Source: Serinicoccus kebangsaanensis (GTDB taxonomy: Bacteria > Actinomycetota > Actinomycetes > Actinomycetales > Dermatophilaceae). From it: 64,000 nt of DNA. The position numbers were made by a program, and so were the translations under genes. Each line of letters starts with the position of its first letter. Position 1 is the stretch's first letter. Below are positions 52,111-61,742 of the stretch, one piece after another. The stretch is taken from NCBI RefSeq assembly GCF_008919445.1, contig NZ_VSLG01000003.1, forward strand, positions 186,001-250,000, given 5' to 3'. The notes beneath the pieces were generated by a model that made no database searches, had not been told where the DNA came from, and saw only the letters and a program-made list of their open reading frames with translations.

Positions 52111-53355
52111 ATGACCCAGTCCGGCTCCCCGTGGGGGCTGTTCACGGCGCGGGGCAAGGTGTTCCTCGCCCTGGGCGGGCTGCTGGTGGTGGCCGGGATC
52201 TTCCTCGGCTACGAGGACGTCACCCGCGTCGGGCTGGCGCTGCTGGCGCTGCCGCTGCTCATCCTGCTGCTCATGCCCCGCCGCCCGCCACGGCTGACGG
52301 TGCAGCGCGACGTCGAGCCGCAGCGGCTCACCCCTGACGACCGCGGCGAGGTCGAGGTCCGCTTCCGCAACGTGGGTCCCCGCTCCGCGGTCTACCTGGC
52401 CGAGGAGCACCTCGACTACCAGCTCGGTGACCGCCCCCGCTACATCCTCCCGCGGATGAGCACCGGCGAGGAGCGCCGGCTGCGCTACAGCGTGCGGTCC
52501 CGGCACCGCGGCGCCTACGCCCTGGGGCCGATCGTGCTCCGGCAGCGCGACCCCTTCGGCCTGACCTTCCGCACGCTGCAGCTGTCCTCGCGCACCGAGC
52601 TGCTGGTGCTGCCCCGCGTCCTCGCCCTGGGCGAGGACCGGCTCCGGGGCAGCTCGCGCGGCAGCGAGGGCGAGATGCCGCAGATGGTGGCGCTGCACGG
52701 CGAGGACGACGTCAGCATCCGCTCCTACCGCGACGGCGACGAGCTGCGGCGGGTGCACTGGCCGGCCACCGCCCACCGGGGCGAGCTGATGGTGCGGCAG
52801 GAGGACCGGCCGGCCCGTCGGCGCGCCGTCCTGCTCCTGGACTCCCGGGCGGCGGCGCACCCGGGCTCCGGGCTGCGGCCCTCCTACGAGTGGGGGGTGA
52901 GCGCGATCGCGTCGGTCGCCCGGCACCTGGTGGCGGACGGCTTCGTGGTGCACCTGCTCACCGACGAGACGCTGCGCGACGGCAGCGCGGAGCACCAGGT
53001 GGAGCTGGCCACGGTGATGGACACGCTCGCCCGGGTCCAGCCGGAGGAGGACTCCCGCCTTGACCGGCTCTCGGCTGCCGCCGCGTCGTTCAGCTCCGGC
53101 GGCGTGCTGCTCGTCGCCGCGGTGGTCGCCCACGACGAGTCCGAGCTGCGCACGCTGGCCGCCATCCGGCACCCGGGTTCGCGTGCCCTCGCCTTCGTCC
53201 TGGACCCGGGCCGGTTCGGTGGACCGGACGGGCGCAACCGTCCGACCGGTGTGCTGGCCGAGGCGGGCTGGCGCACGGTGACCGCCGGGCCGCACACCGA
53301 GATCCCCGAGGCCTGGGTCTCGCTGCGGGCCGCCGCGTTGGGCAGGCCGGCATGA
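52111..53355 (+). CDS. DUF58 domain protein
   Basis: A 414-residue protein with two transmembrane helices near the N-terminus ('VFLALGGLLVVAGIFLGYED' and 'VGLALLALPLLILLLMPRRP', about 14-62), a beta-rich region and the DUF58 motif 'IRSYRDGDELRRVHWPATAH' near 210, followed by a von Willebrand-like fold ('RRAVLLLDSRAAAHPGSG'). DUF58 proteins partner with MoxR ATPases; the exact job is unknown. Its ATG follows moxR by 16 bp, and its stop overlaps the transglutaminase start. Confidence 0.9.
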   Translation: MTQSGSPWGLFTARGKVFLALGGLLVVAGIFLGYEDVTRVGLALLALPLLILLLMPRRPPRLTVQRDVEPQRLTPDDRGEVEVRFRNVGPRSAVYLAEEHLDYQLGDRPRYILPRMSTGEERRLRYSVRSRHRGAYALGPIVLRQRDPFGLTFRTLQLSSRTELLVLPRVLALGEDRLRGSSRGSEGEMPQMVALHGEDDVSIRSYRDGDELRRVHWPATAHRGELMVRQEDRPARRRAVLLLDSRAAAHPGSGLRPSYEWGVSAIASVARHLVADGFVVHLLTDETLRDGSAEHQVELATVMDTLARVQPEEDSRLDRLSAAAASFSSGGVLLVAAVVAHDESELRTLAAIRHPGSRALAFVLDPGRFGGPDGRNRPTGVLAEAGWRTVTAGPHTEIPEAWVSLRAAALGRPA

Positions 53356-55676
53356 GGATGGACGACCGGGGCTGGTGGGAGCGGGGCCTGTGGGCCGAGG
53401 GCCTGGTGGCCGCCCTGGCGACGCTGTCCGTGGCGTGGCCGCTGACCGACCTGCTCCGCGAGGAGAACTGGGTGGCGCCGGCCGTCACCATGGTCGTGCT
53501 GGTGGCTCTCACCGGGGCCGTGCTGCGCACCGTGGACGCGCCGCCGACCCTGGTCGCGCTGGGCCAGCTCGCCGTCGGCCTGGCCGGCCTCACGGTGCTG
53601 TACCTGCGGGACACGCTGTGGCGGGGGTTCCTGCCGACCGAGGAGTCGCTGGAGCGGATCGCCACGCTGCTGCAGCAGGCCGGGGCCGTGCTGCAGACGT
53701 ATGCCGCCCCCGCGCCCACCACGCAGGGTGTCTCCTTCCTGGTCGTCGCCGTGCTCACGCTCACTGCGGTCTCCGTCGACTCGATGGGGGTGACCGGGAG
53801 GGCCCCGGCGAGCGCCGGCATACCCCTCGTCGCCGGGTTCCTCATCTCGGTGTCCAACACGGGTCAGGCGATGGAGCCGTGGTACTTCGGCGCCGTCCTC
53901 GTCCTGTGGCTGGTCATGCTGGCGCAGCAGGGCAACCGGCTCACCCTGGCCTGGCCCTCGGCCGGCCGGCGGGAGTCGCACGGCGGGGACGACGTCTCGG
54001 CCGGGCCGCGGACCTACCGGGGCCTGGCCCAGGGCGTGGGTGCCCTCACCCTGGTCGGCGCCGTCCTCGGCGCCGCCTTCCTCCCGCACCTGCCGCCGAC
54101 CTTCCTCGGCGACGGGCTGGCCCGCAACCCGGACGCCCGGGACGTCGGTGGGGACACCGGCGAGGTCTCCTTCACCGAGACCATGGACCCCGCCCAGGAC
54201 CTGCGCAACACCTCCCAGGCCCCGGTCCTCACCTACCGCACCAACGCCGTCAGCGTGCAGCCGCTGCGCGTCACCGCCACCGAGCGGTTCGAGGACGGGC
54301 GCTGGGTGGCACCGGAACGCCTCACCTCCTCCCTCCTGCCCCAGGGCGCGCCCCTTCCCGATCCCGCGGGGCTGGGTGAGGGCGTCCCGGTCAGCGAGTC
54401 GCAGTTCCAGGTGCTGGACAACCAGCTCGAGCCGCCGCACCTGGCGGCCCCGAGCCCGCTCACGTCGCTGCAGCTGCAGGGCGGCAGCTACCGCTTCGAC
54501 CCGACCGACACGACCGTGGTGCTGCAGGGTCAGGCACCCCGCTACGACGCGACCTACCTCACGCTGGAGTCGGGTGCCGAGCTGCCGGACGGCATCGGCG
54601 GGCAGCCCGCGCCCGCCTCCGAGTTCGACGAGGACGTGCTCGCCCTCGACCCGGTCTCCGAGGACCGGATCGGCGAGCTCGCCGAGCAGATCGTGGGCGG
54701 GGAGGACAACGCGCTGCGGGCCGCCGTCCTCATCCAGAGCCACCTGCGCACCGACGGCGGCTACGAGTACTCCCTGGAGCTGGCGCCGTCGGCGGAGGCG
54801 AGCGCGGACGACCCGATCGGGGGGTTCCTGGAGACCCGGCAGGGCTACTGCGTGCAGTTCGCGACCGCCATGGTGATGATGGCCCGCCACGAGGGGATCC
54901 CGGCACGGATGGCGGTGGGCTTCCTGCCGGGGACCACCCAGGAGGACGGGTCGCGCCGGGTGATCGCCTCGGACGCCCACACCTGGCCCGAGCTGTGGAT
55001 CGACGGCCTGGGCTGGACCCGCTTCGAGCCCACGCCCGGTATCCGCGCCGGGACCCCGCCGGCGTATGCCCGCTCCACCGACGACGCGGACGCCGACCAG
55101 AGCAGCTCCACGGTGCCGCAGGAGCTGACCCCGACGCCGGAGCCCACGGCGGCTCCCGCGCCGACCGACCCGACCTTCCTGGACCGGCTGGGTGACCTGC
55201 TGCCGACCGTGCTGCGCGCCGTGCTCGCCCTGCTGCTGCTGGCGGCCGTGATGACCGTCCTGCCCCTCGTCGGGCGCCGTCACCGGGAGGCCGGGCTGCG
55301 GTCGGCCTCGACCCCCGCCGAGCGGATCGAGGGCCAGTGGCAGCTGCTCACGCGCACCCTCACCGACCTGGGCGTGGACGAGCCACCGGCGCGCAGCCCG
55401 CGCGAGCTGCGCCAGCACTACACGCGGGGCACGACGATGGACGACGGCGGCCAGCAGGCGCTGGGCCGGGCGACCGCGACGCTCGAGCGGTCCCGGTATG
55501 CCCCTCCGGCGGTGCTCACCGACGACGAGGTGCAGCAGATGGGCGAGGACGTGCGCACCGTGGTCGACGAGGTCAGGCATACCTCCGACTGGAACCAGCG
55601 GGCCGGTGCCGCCCTGGTGCCGAGCAGCGGGGTGGCGGGCGTGCGGGAGGCCGTGCGTCGGATCCTGCGGCGCTGA
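53352..55676 (+). CDS. Transglutaminase-like membrane protein (TgpA family)
   Basis: A 774-residue protein. About six transmembrane helices fill residues 15-240, then an extracytoplasmic domain with the transglutaminase core: Cys500 in 'RQGYCVQFATAMVMMARHEG' and His543 in 'ASDAHTWPELWI', followed by 'GWTRFEPTPG'. A last transmembrane helix ('AVLALLLLAAVMTVLPLVGR', about 620-640) leads to a cytoplasmic DUF4129-like tail. It is the third gene of the widespread moxR-DUF58-TgpA operon; ATG 53352 overlaps the DUF58 stop. Crosslinking or cleaving surface proteins is presumed, not shown. Confidence 0.88.
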   Translation: MRMDDRGWWERGLWAEGLVAALATLSVAWPLTDLLREENWVAPAVTMVVLVALTGAVLRTVDAPPTLVALGQLAVGLAGLTVLYLRDTLWRGFLPTEESLERIATLLQQAGAVLQTYAAPAPTTQGVSFLVVAVLTLTAVSVDSMGVTGRAPASAGIPLVAGFLISVSNTGQAMEPWYFGAVLVLWLVMLAQQGNRLTLAWPSAGRRESHGGDDVSAGPRTYRGLAQGVGALTLVGAVLGAAFLPHLPPTFLGDGLARNPDARDVGGDTGEVSFTETMDPAQDLRNTSQAPVLTYRTNAVSVQPLRVTATERFEDGRWVAPERLTSSLLPQGAPLPDPAGLGEGVPVSESQFQVLDNQLEPPHLAAPSPLTSLQLQGGSYRFDPTDTTVVLQGQAPRYDATYLTLESGAELPDGIGGQPAPASEFDEDVLALDPVSEDRIGELAEQIVGGEDNALRAAVLIQSHLRTDGGYEYSLELAPSAEASADDPIGGFLETRQGYCVQFATAMVMMARHEGIPARMAVGFLPGTTQEDGSRRVIASDAHTWPELWIDGLGWTRFEPTPGIRAGTPPAYARSTDDADADQSSSTVPQELTPTPEPTAAPAPTDPTFLDRLGDLLPTVLRAVLALLLLAAVMTVLPLVGRRHREAGLRSASTPAERIEGQWQLLTRTLTDLGVDEPPARSPRELRQHYTRGTTMDDGGQQALGRATATLERSRYAPPAVLTDDEVQQMGEDVRTVVDEVRHTSDWNQRAGAALVPSSGVAGVREAVRRILRR

Positions 55677-55750
55677 CGGGCAGGCTGCGGTGCGTCCAGG
55701 ACGCGCCTGGGGTAGCGCCACCGCCCCCGGGCACGACAGAGTGGTGCACC

Positions 55751-57187
55751 ATGACTGCTCCCTTGACCGTCATCCTCTTCGGCGCCACCGGTGACCTGTC
55801 CCGTCGCAAGCTGATCCCGGGGCTGCTGCACCTCTTCCTGTCCGGCCTGGTCGACGACCTCCGCGTGGTCGGGACCTCCCTCGACGAGCTGTCGGTGGAG
55901 GAGTTCCGCGACCTCGCGGTGGGCGCGGTGGAGGAGTTCAGCGTGCGCGAGTCCGACGACTCCGCGCTGAAGGACTTCGCCCAGCACCTGGACTACGTGC
56001 CGGGGACCGCCGGGCCGGAGGCGCTGCGCGAGGCGGTGGACCGCTCCGAGCAGGAGCTGGGCGGGGGCGACCTGCTCCGGCTGCACTACCTGTCGGTGCC
56101 GCCGAAGGCGGCGTTGACCGCGGTGGGCACGATCGCGTCGGCGAGTCTGGTGGAGCGCAGCCGGATCATCATGGAGAAGCCGTTCGGCACCGACCACGCC
56201 TCGGCGGTCGAGCTGAACGCGCAGCTGCACGAGGTCTTCGACGAGGAGCAGATCTTCCGGATCGACCACTTCCTCGGCAAGGAGCCGGCGCAGAACATCC
56301 TGGCGTTCCGCTTCGCGAACGGGCTGTTCGAGCCGATCTGGCACCGCAACCACATCGATCACATCCAGATCGACGTGCCGGAGACCCTGGGGCTGAACCA
56401 GCGCGGGGACTTCTACGAGCAGACCGGGGCATACCGCGACATGGTGGTCACCCACCTGTTCCAGATCCTGGCGTTCACCGCGATGGAGCCACCGACCTCG
56501 CTCGAGCCGGCCGCGATCAGCCGGGAGAAGAACAAGGTCTTCCGCTCGATGCTGCCGCTCGAGCCCAGCGACGTGGTGCGGGGGCAGTACGTCGGGTATC
56601 GCGACGAGAAGGGCGTGGACGAGGACAGCCAGACCGAGACCTTCGTGGCGCTGAAGTGCTTCGTCGACAACTGGCGCTGGGCGGGTGTGCCGTTCTACCT
56701 GCGCACCGGCAAGCAGCTGGCCGAGGGCGCGCGCATCATCTCGATCGCCTTCCGGGAGCCGCCGCAGTCGATGTTCCCCGCGGGCTCCGGGGTCGGCGAC
56801 CACGGGCCGGACCACCTGACCTTCGACCTGGCCGACCGGGCGCGGATGTCGCTGAGCTTCTACGGCAAGCGACCGGGGCCGGGGATGAAGCTGGACAAGC
56901 TGTCGATGCAGTTCTCGATGCAGGACACGGACTGGGCCGGCAACGTGCTGGAGGCCTACGAGCGGCTGATCTACGACGCCGCGCGCGGCGACCGCACCCT
57001 GTTCGTCTCCGCCTCGGGCATCGAGCGGCTGTGGGAGATCTCGCAGCCGCTGCTGGACAACCCGCCGGTGGTGCGGCCCTACAAGGCCGGGTCGTGGGGG
57101 CCGAACCAGATCCACCAGCTCATCTCGCCGTTCACCTGGCGGCTGCCGTTCGAGCGGGAGTGGCGCGAGTCGGGCTCCAAGGCCTGA
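55751..57187 (+). CDS. zwf: Glucose-6-phosphate 1-dehydrogenase
   Basis: A 478-residue enzyme, the first step of the oxidative pentose phosphate pathway, making NADPH. The nucleotide-binding 'VILFGATGDLSRRKLIPGLL' opens the protein, 'IIMEKPFGTD' lies near 140, the active-site 'FRIDHFLGKEPAQNILAFRF' near 170 and 'WRWAGVPFYLRTGKQL' near 308. ATG 55751 has a poor ribosome site; a GTG nine bases upstream is possible. The gene stands alone, not in the usual tal-zwf-opcA run of actinobacteria, and converges on the sigma factor gene. Confidence 0.95.
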   Translation: MTAPLTVILFGATGDLSRRKLIPGLLHLFLSGLVDDLRVVGTSLDELSVEEFRDLAVGAVEEFSVRESDDSALKDFAQHLDYVPGTAGPEALREAVDRSEQELGGGDLLRLHYLSVPPKAALTAVGTIASASLVERSRIIMEKPFGTDHASAVELNAQLHEVFDEEQIFRIDHFLGKEPAQNILAFRFANGLFEPIWHRNHIDHIQIDVPETLGLNQRGDFYEQTGAYRDMVVTHLFQILAFTAMEPPTSLEPAAISREKNKVFRSMLPLEPSDVVRGQYVGYRDEKGVDEDSQTETFVALKCFVDNWRWAGVPFYLRTGKQLAEGARIISIAFREPPQSMFPAGSGVGDHGPDHLTFDLADRARMSLSFYGKRPGPGMKLDKLSMQFSMQDTDWAGNVLEAYERLIYDAARGDRTLFVSASGIERLWEISQPLLDNPPVVRPYKAGSWGPNQIHQLISPFTWRLPFEREWRESGSKA

Positions 57188-57252
57188 CCCGCCGCCGACC
57201 CGTCACCCCTTCACCCGCGTCACCCCGACAGATCCCCGCGCCCCCACCGCAG

Positions 57253-57318
57253 ATGAGCAAGGACAGCCCACATCCTGCGGTAGAACTTCCCTGCGTGATG
57301 CGAGCTGTCCTTGCTCAT
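57253..57318. terminator. Shared terminator between zwf and the sigma factor gene
   Basis: A 15-bp perfect inverted repeat (57253-57267 with 57304-57318) with a 36-base loop sits between two convergent genes, 66 bp after zwf and 34 bp beyond the sigma gene's end. The long loop is unusual, but the position suits a bidirectional terminator. Confidence 0.6.
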
Positions 57319-57351
57319 GTCGTGGCCGGTCCGTGATGCCGGCCCCGTCGA

Positions 57352-59058
57352 TCAGTCGAGGTAGTCGCGCAGCACCTGCGAGCGCGACGGGTGCCGCAGC
57401 TTGGACATCGTCTTGGACTCGATCTGGCGGATCCGCTCGCGGGTGACGCCGTAGACCTTGCCGATCTCGTCCAGCGTCTTGGGCTGACCGTCGGACAGGC
57501 CGAAGCGCATCGAGACCACGCCGGCCTCCCGCTCGGACAGCGTGTCGAGCACCGAGTGCAACTGCTCCTGCAGCAGCGTGAAGGACACGGCGTCGGCCGG
57601 GACGACCGCCTCGGAGTCCTCGATGAGGTCACCGAACTCGCTGTCGCCGTCCTCGCCCAGCGGGGTGTGCAGGGAGATCGGCTCGCGGCCGTACTTCTGC
57701 ACCTCGACGACCTTCTCGGGGGTCATGTCCAGCTCGGCGGCGAGCTCCTCGGGGGTGGGCTCGCGACCCAGGTCCTGCAGCATCTGCCGCTGCACCCGGG
57801 CCAGCTTGTTAATGACCTCGACCATGTGCACCGGGATGCGGATGGTGCGCGCCTGGTCCGCCATGGCGCGGGTGATGGCCTGCCGGATCCACCAGGTGGC
57901 GTAGGTGGAGAACTTGTAGCCCTTGGTGTAGTCGAACTTCTCCACCGCGCGGATCAGTCCGAGGTTGCCCTCCTGGATCAGGTCGAGGAAGAGCATGCCG
58001 CGGCCGGTGTACCGCTTGGCCAGCGAGACGACGAGGCGCAGGTTGGCCTCGAGCAGGTGGTTCTTGGCGTTCTTGCCGTCATTGGAGATCCACCACAGCT
58101 CGCGCTTGAGCTTGGCCTCGATCTTCTCGCCCGAGTTCAGCTTCTCCTCGGCGAACAGGCCGGCCTCGATCCGCTTGGCGAGCTCGACCTCCTGCTCGGC
58201 GTTCAGCAGCGCGACCTTGCCGATCTGCTTGAGGTAGTCCTTGACCGGGTCCGCCGTGGCTCCGGCCGTCACGACCTGCTGGGCGGGGGCGTCGTCGTCG
58301 TCGGCCGTCGAGAGGGTGAAGCTGTCCTCGTCCCCCTTGGTGGCCGGCGTCTTGGTCTTCGCCACCTCCGGGGTCGGGTCGGCCTCGTCGGTCTCCTCGG
58401 CGTCCTCCGCCTCGGCGTCCTCGGGCGAGGGTGCCTCGACGATCTCGTCGACGACGTCCTTCTTCTTCCTGCGGCCCGTGCCGCCGGCCGCACCGGCGGA
58501 GGTGTCGGCCTTCGCGGTCGTGGACCCGCCGGCCGCGGTCTTGGCCGCGGCCCTCGTGCTGGTCGACTTCGCGGACCGGGAGCTCGCGCTCTTCTTCGCC
58601 GCGGTGCGGGCGGAGGTCTTCGCGGAGGCGTCCGACGACGCGGCGGACGTGGTCGACTTCGCCGCCGGGGACGCCTTCGTGGCCGTGGTCTTCGTCGCCG
58701 TCGAGGACTTCGCGCTGGTCGACTTCTTGGCGGTCGTCTTCGCCCCCGTCGAGGACTTCTTCGCCGGAGACGCCTTCGTGGCCGTGGCCTTCGTCGAGGC
58801 GGTGCTCGAGCGGCTGCTGCGGCGCCGCGCGGGTCCCGCCTCCGCGGCGCGCACCTCGATCGCCTGGTCGCTGAAGACCCGCAGCACCTTCTTCTGCGTC
58901 GCGGCCGCCGTCACCTCGGCCGCCTCCAGGGCAGACTTCACCTGGTCGGCCTCCACGAAGCCCTGCTCGGTGCCGGTCGCCAGCAGGGCACGCAGGGCCT
59001 CGTGCTCGAAGGCAGGGGGGAGTTCCGTCGCGCTGGTGCGGGTCGTCCTGGCTGTCAC
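57352..59058 (-). CDS. sigA: Primary RNA polymerase sigma factor (RpoD/HrdB/SigA type)
   Basis: A 568-residue group 1 sigma factor. The first 260 residues combine a short folded head, a Lys/Ala/Ser/Thr-rich low-complexity stretch (about 75-200) and an acidic segment. Region 1.2 starts at '[20 protein letters not shown]', region 2 has '[20 protein letters not shown]' 'EKFDY' and '[20 protein letters not shown]', and region 4 ends '[20 protein letters not shown]'. GTG 59058 was chosen; TTG at 59070 is the alternative. The gene is monocistronic: convergent with zwf and separated from the stress protein gene by 155 bp. Confidence 0.94.
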   Translation of the reverse strand: MTARTTRTSATELPPAFEHEALRALLATGTEQGFVEADQVKSALEAAEVTAAATQKKVLRVFSDQAIEVRAAEAGPARRRSSRSSTASTKATATKASPAKKSSTGAKTTAKKSTSAKSSTATKTTATKASPAAKSTTSAASSDASAKTSARTAAKKSASSRSAKSTSTRAAAKTAAGGSTTAKADTSAGAAGGTGRRKKKDVVDEIVEAPSPEDAEAEDAEETDEADPTPEVAKTKTPATKGDEDSFTLSTADDDDAPAQQVVTAGATADPVKDYLKQIGKVALLNAEQEVELAKRIEAGLFAEEKLNSGEKIEAKLKRELWWISNDGKNAKNHLLEANLRLVVSLAKRYTGRGMLFLDLIQEGNLGLIRAVEKFDYTKGYKFSTYATWWIRQAITRAMADQARTIRIPVHMVEVINKLARVQRQMLQDLGREPTPEELAAELDMTPEKVVEVQKYGREPISLHTPLGEDGDSEFGDLIEDSEAVVPADAVSFTLLQEQLHSVLDTLSEREAGVVSMRFGLSDGQPKTLDEIGKVYGVTRERIRQIESKTMSKLRHPSRSQVLRDYLD

Positions 59059-59165
59059 GGGGTGAACCAACTCTTTCTGACGCAGCAGGTATGCCGCAGC
59101 CGGGGCAGCGATCGGCCCCGACGCGGTTCAGGAAGTGGTGTGTGGTGCCGGGTCCGGCACGCAAC

Positions 59166-59206
59166 TGACACCATTATAAAACCTGTCGGGGCGATCACAC
59201 ATTCCC
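59166..59206 (-). promoter_or_regulatory. Putative dual promoter of the primary sigma factor gene
   Basis: On the minus strand GGGAAT (complement of 59201-59206), 18 bases and GTT (59180-59182) match the SigR/SigH-type consensus GGGAAT-N18-GTT. A perfect TATAAT (59173-59178) overlaps the same region, though no good -35 box precedes it. In Streptomyces, hrdB is known to have a SigR-dependent promoter, so stress induction here is plausible. Confidence 0.55.
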
Positions 59207-59213
59207 GAGGGCG

Positions 59214-59621
59214 TCAGTCGTCCTCGCCGGCCTTGACCGCGAGCACCGGACAGGTGGCCTCGAGCAGGATCCGCTGGGCGTTGGAGCCCAGGATCAGCTT
59301 GCCGATCGGCGTCCGTCGACGCAGCCCGATGACGATGAGGTCGGCGTCCGACTCCGCGGCGACCTCGATCAGGTCCTCGGCCGGTTCGTTGCCCCTGGCC
59401 AGCGCCCGCACCTCGTGCTCGATGCCGGCCCCGTCCAGGTCGGCTCCGACGGAGGCCAGCTCCTCCTCGAACCTGCGCGCCTCCCCAGCGTCGAAGTCGC
59501 GGCCACCCCGGTGGGAGTTCACGACGACGAGCTTCACCTTGCGGAGCAGGGCCTCGGTCCGCGCCGCGACCAGGGCAGCGCGCCCCTCCCGCGTCGGGAT
59601 GTAGCCAACGATGATCGACAT
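59214..59621 (-). CDS. Universal stress protein
   Basis: A 135-residue UspA-fold protein. It opens 'MSIIVGYIPTREGRAALVAA' and has the ATP-binding loop 'GLRRRTPIGKLILGSNAQ' (G-2x-G-9x-G-S/N form) near 100, so it probably binds ATP. A strong AAGGAGGT precedes ATG 59621. It lies just upstream of the sigma factor gene on the same strand but is separated by that gene's promoter. Confidence 0.9.
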   Translation of the reverse strand: MSIIVGYIPTREGRAALVAARTEALLRKVKLVVVNSHRGGRDFDAGEARRFEEELASVGADLDGAGIEHEVRALARGNEPAEDLIEVAAESDADLIVIGLRRRTPIGKLILGSNAQRILLEATCPVLAVKAGEDD

Positions 59622-59669
59622 GGACGTGGACCTCCTTCGGTGACACCTCTGCCCGGCCGAGGGTACACC

Positions 59670-60866
59670 TCAGGCCGCGGGTCGCCCTCCCGGATGCCGG
59701 TGCGTCCTCCCGGCCTGCCCACCCTCCTGCCGCGGGGGACGCATCCCCGCCTCCAGGGCCCGGCGCAGCAGCAGCGCCATCCGGTAGTCGGGCTCGATCT
59801 CCAGCGCGAGGTCGCACGCCTCGTTGGCCAGCGTGCCGTCCCCGCGGACCCAGCAGATGAGGCCGACCAGCGTCAGCAGAGGGGTGCCGAGGTCCCGTGG
59901 GACCTCGCCGACGAGGCCGAGCAGCCGCTCCACCTGCTCCCGGCAGTGGCCGGCGGGCAGGGGCGGCAGCGCCGCGGCGGCGCGCGTGAGGTCCGGCGCG
60001 AGGTCACCGTCGTCCAGCCACCCCAGCTCGGGCAGCCACCGGGCCAGCACCGCGTCCCGGACCCACCGGTCCTGCAGCAGTGCCGCGATCCAGGCCCGCT
60101 CCCTCGCGCTCGGGGCGGTCCCGTGGACGGTCCAGTCGCCGAGGGCACGCAGCGCCTGCTCCTGGTCCAGCCGGTCCGTCGCCAGGGTGAGGACGGACAG
60201 GGCCAGGTCGCTCGCCCGGGACGCCTGCTCGTCCCGGCGGCGGACCAGCTCGACGACGTCGCCGCGTGAGGGCAGGGCCACCCTGCCCTCGAGCACCAGG
60301 TCGGCTGCCGCCGGCACGTCGGCGTGGCGCGGCACCGGCACCCACGACCGGTCGGCCGGCCGCACGTCCTCCCCCGAGGACACGACCTCGCACAGCTGCC
60401 GGGCGCCGTCGCGCACCAGCATCAGGTCGTGCACGTGGGCACCCGTCTCGTCCGCCAGCCGCCGGGCGGCGGCCAGCAACGCGTCGACCGCCGCGGGATC
60501 GACCGCACCACCGTCCTGCGTCGGGAGGTCGTAGCCGAAGATGCTCAGCAGCTTCACCCCGTCGGCGGCGGCGACGGCCTGGCGGACCGCGGTGCGCAGC
60601 AGTCCGACGAGGGCACCCAGCTGGTCGGTCGGCGGCAGGTCGAGGCGTCCGGTGAAGAGCACCGGGCACACCTGCCGTCCGGGCCCCGGCGTCAGTCGGG
60701 AGACCACGACCACCACGCTGTGGTCGATCTGGTAGCCGATCAGCTGCGGCAGGACCGCCAGCAGCTGGTCGGATCCGCGCAACCGCACCTGGCGCTGCTC
60801 GGACGAGGAGGTATGACGTGGGTCGTCGGGGCCGTGCGAGCGCCCCCCGGGCTCGGGTGTGGTCAT
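59670..60866 (-). CDS. DUF4192 family protein
   Basis: A 398-residue actinobacterial protein. The family opening 'LRGSDQLLAVLPQLIGYQID' followed by 'SVVVVVSRL' near 30-58 is clear, and the C-terminal half is helical with Leu/Ala/Trp repeats ('WIAALLQDRWVRDAVLARWL', 'LTLVGLICWVRGDGTLANEA'), consistent with the tetratricopeptide-like tail of the family. Function is unknown. ATG 60866 is preceded by GGGGG; the frame to 60914 adds nothing conserved. Confidence 0.82.
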   Translation of the reverse strand: MTTPEPGGRSHGPDDPRHTSSSEQRQVRLRGSDQLLAVLPQLIGYQIDHSVVVVVSRLTPGPGRQVCPVLFTGRLDLPPTDQLGALVGLLRTAVRQAVAAADGVKLLSIFGYDLPTQDGGAVDPAAVDALLAAARRLADETGAHVHDLMLVRDGARQLCEVVSSGEDVRPADRSWVPVPRHADVPAAADLVLEGRVALPSRGDVVELVRRRDEQASRASDLALSVLTLATDRLDQEQALRALGDWTVHGTAPSARERAWIAALLQDRWVRDAVLARWLPELGWLDDGDLAPDLTRAAAALPPLPAGHCREQVERLLGLVGEVPRDLGTPLLTLVGLICWVRGDGTLANEACDLALEIEPDYRMALLLRRALEAGMRPPRQEGGQAGRTHRHPGGRPAA

Positions 60867-60926
60867 ACCCCCAGAGTGCCGCGAGCGGGCCCGCCGTGAC
60901 GGGCCTGCTCGCAATCTGTGGATAAC

Positions 60927-61652
60927 TCAGCCGGGCTGCTGGGCCTCCACCGCCGCGACCGGCCGCGGGCTGAACTCGGCGCGCGCGTGGTCCGCGATGC
61001 GCTTCATCAGGTAGCCGTCCAGCCCGGCGCCGACGACTCCTCCGGCCACGGGCACGAACCGGATCACCCGACCCAGGGCCCTGCCGCCGACCGTGGTGAG
61101 CAGCCGGAACCCGACCGCCTTGTTGACCATCATCGCGGCCGCCTTCGGCAGCCGCGTCATGGCCAGCGTGGCGAGCCGCCCGGACCCGGTGAGCCCGGCG
61201 GCGGTGGAGACGCCCGCCTTGCGCATCAGCTCGTCCGCGTCCGCACCGACGAGGGAGAGCAGGACCGCGGTGCGCGCGGACTTGCTGGTGACGTCATACC
61301 CCCGCTCCTCGGCGATCGCTGCGACCATCCGGGTGGCCAGGGTGTAGAACTCGAGCACGTTGGCGGGGATGGCGACGGGCATGGTGAAGATGCCGCCGAC
61401 GCCGGTGATGAAGCCTCCGACCGCGGCCTTCTTGATGTGCTCGGACACGATCTCGTCGACGACCTCGTCGCTGTCCTCGCCCTTGTCCTTGCGCACCCGC
61501 GCCAGCACCTGGCTGGAGGACTGGAGCGGGCCGATACCGTCGACCCCGAAGTCGAGCAGCTTGCCGACGAAGGTGTTCGCCAGCGAGTCCAGCACGCCGC
61601 CCTCGGGGGCTTCCGGGTTGTCCGTCGTCACCTCGGACTCAGATCGGGCCAC
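60927..61652 (-). CDS. EcsC family protein
   Basis: A 241-residue protein of the EcsC family, which includes a B. subtilis ABC-transporter-linked protein of unknown role. Hydrophobic, Gly-rich segments ('AAVGGFITGVGGIFTMPVAI', 'FVPVAGGVVGAGLDGYL') suggest membrane association; 'LEFYTLATRMVAAIAEERGY' is typical of the family. GTG 61652 follows GAGGAGA. No transporter genes lie nearby. Confidence 0.78.
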   Translation of the reverse strand: MARSESEVTTDNPEAPEGGVLDSLANTFVGKLLDFGVDGIGPLQSSSQVLARVRKDKGEDSDEVVDEIVSEHIKKAAVGGFITGVGGIFTMPVAIPANVLEFYTLATRMVAAIAEERGYDVTSKSARTAVLLSLVGADADELMRKAGVSTAAGLTGSGRLATLAMTRLPKAAAMMVNKAVGFRLLTTVGGRALGRVIRFVPVAGGVVGAGLDGYLMKRIADHARAEFSPRPVAAVEAQQPG

Positions 61653-61742
61653 GTCATCTCCTCACGTCGGGGTGGTCTGCGGGTCATCCTGACACGGCAG
61701 CCCACGGGTCGCGCGGTATGCCGCTGCCCGGCCGCCCCGCGC

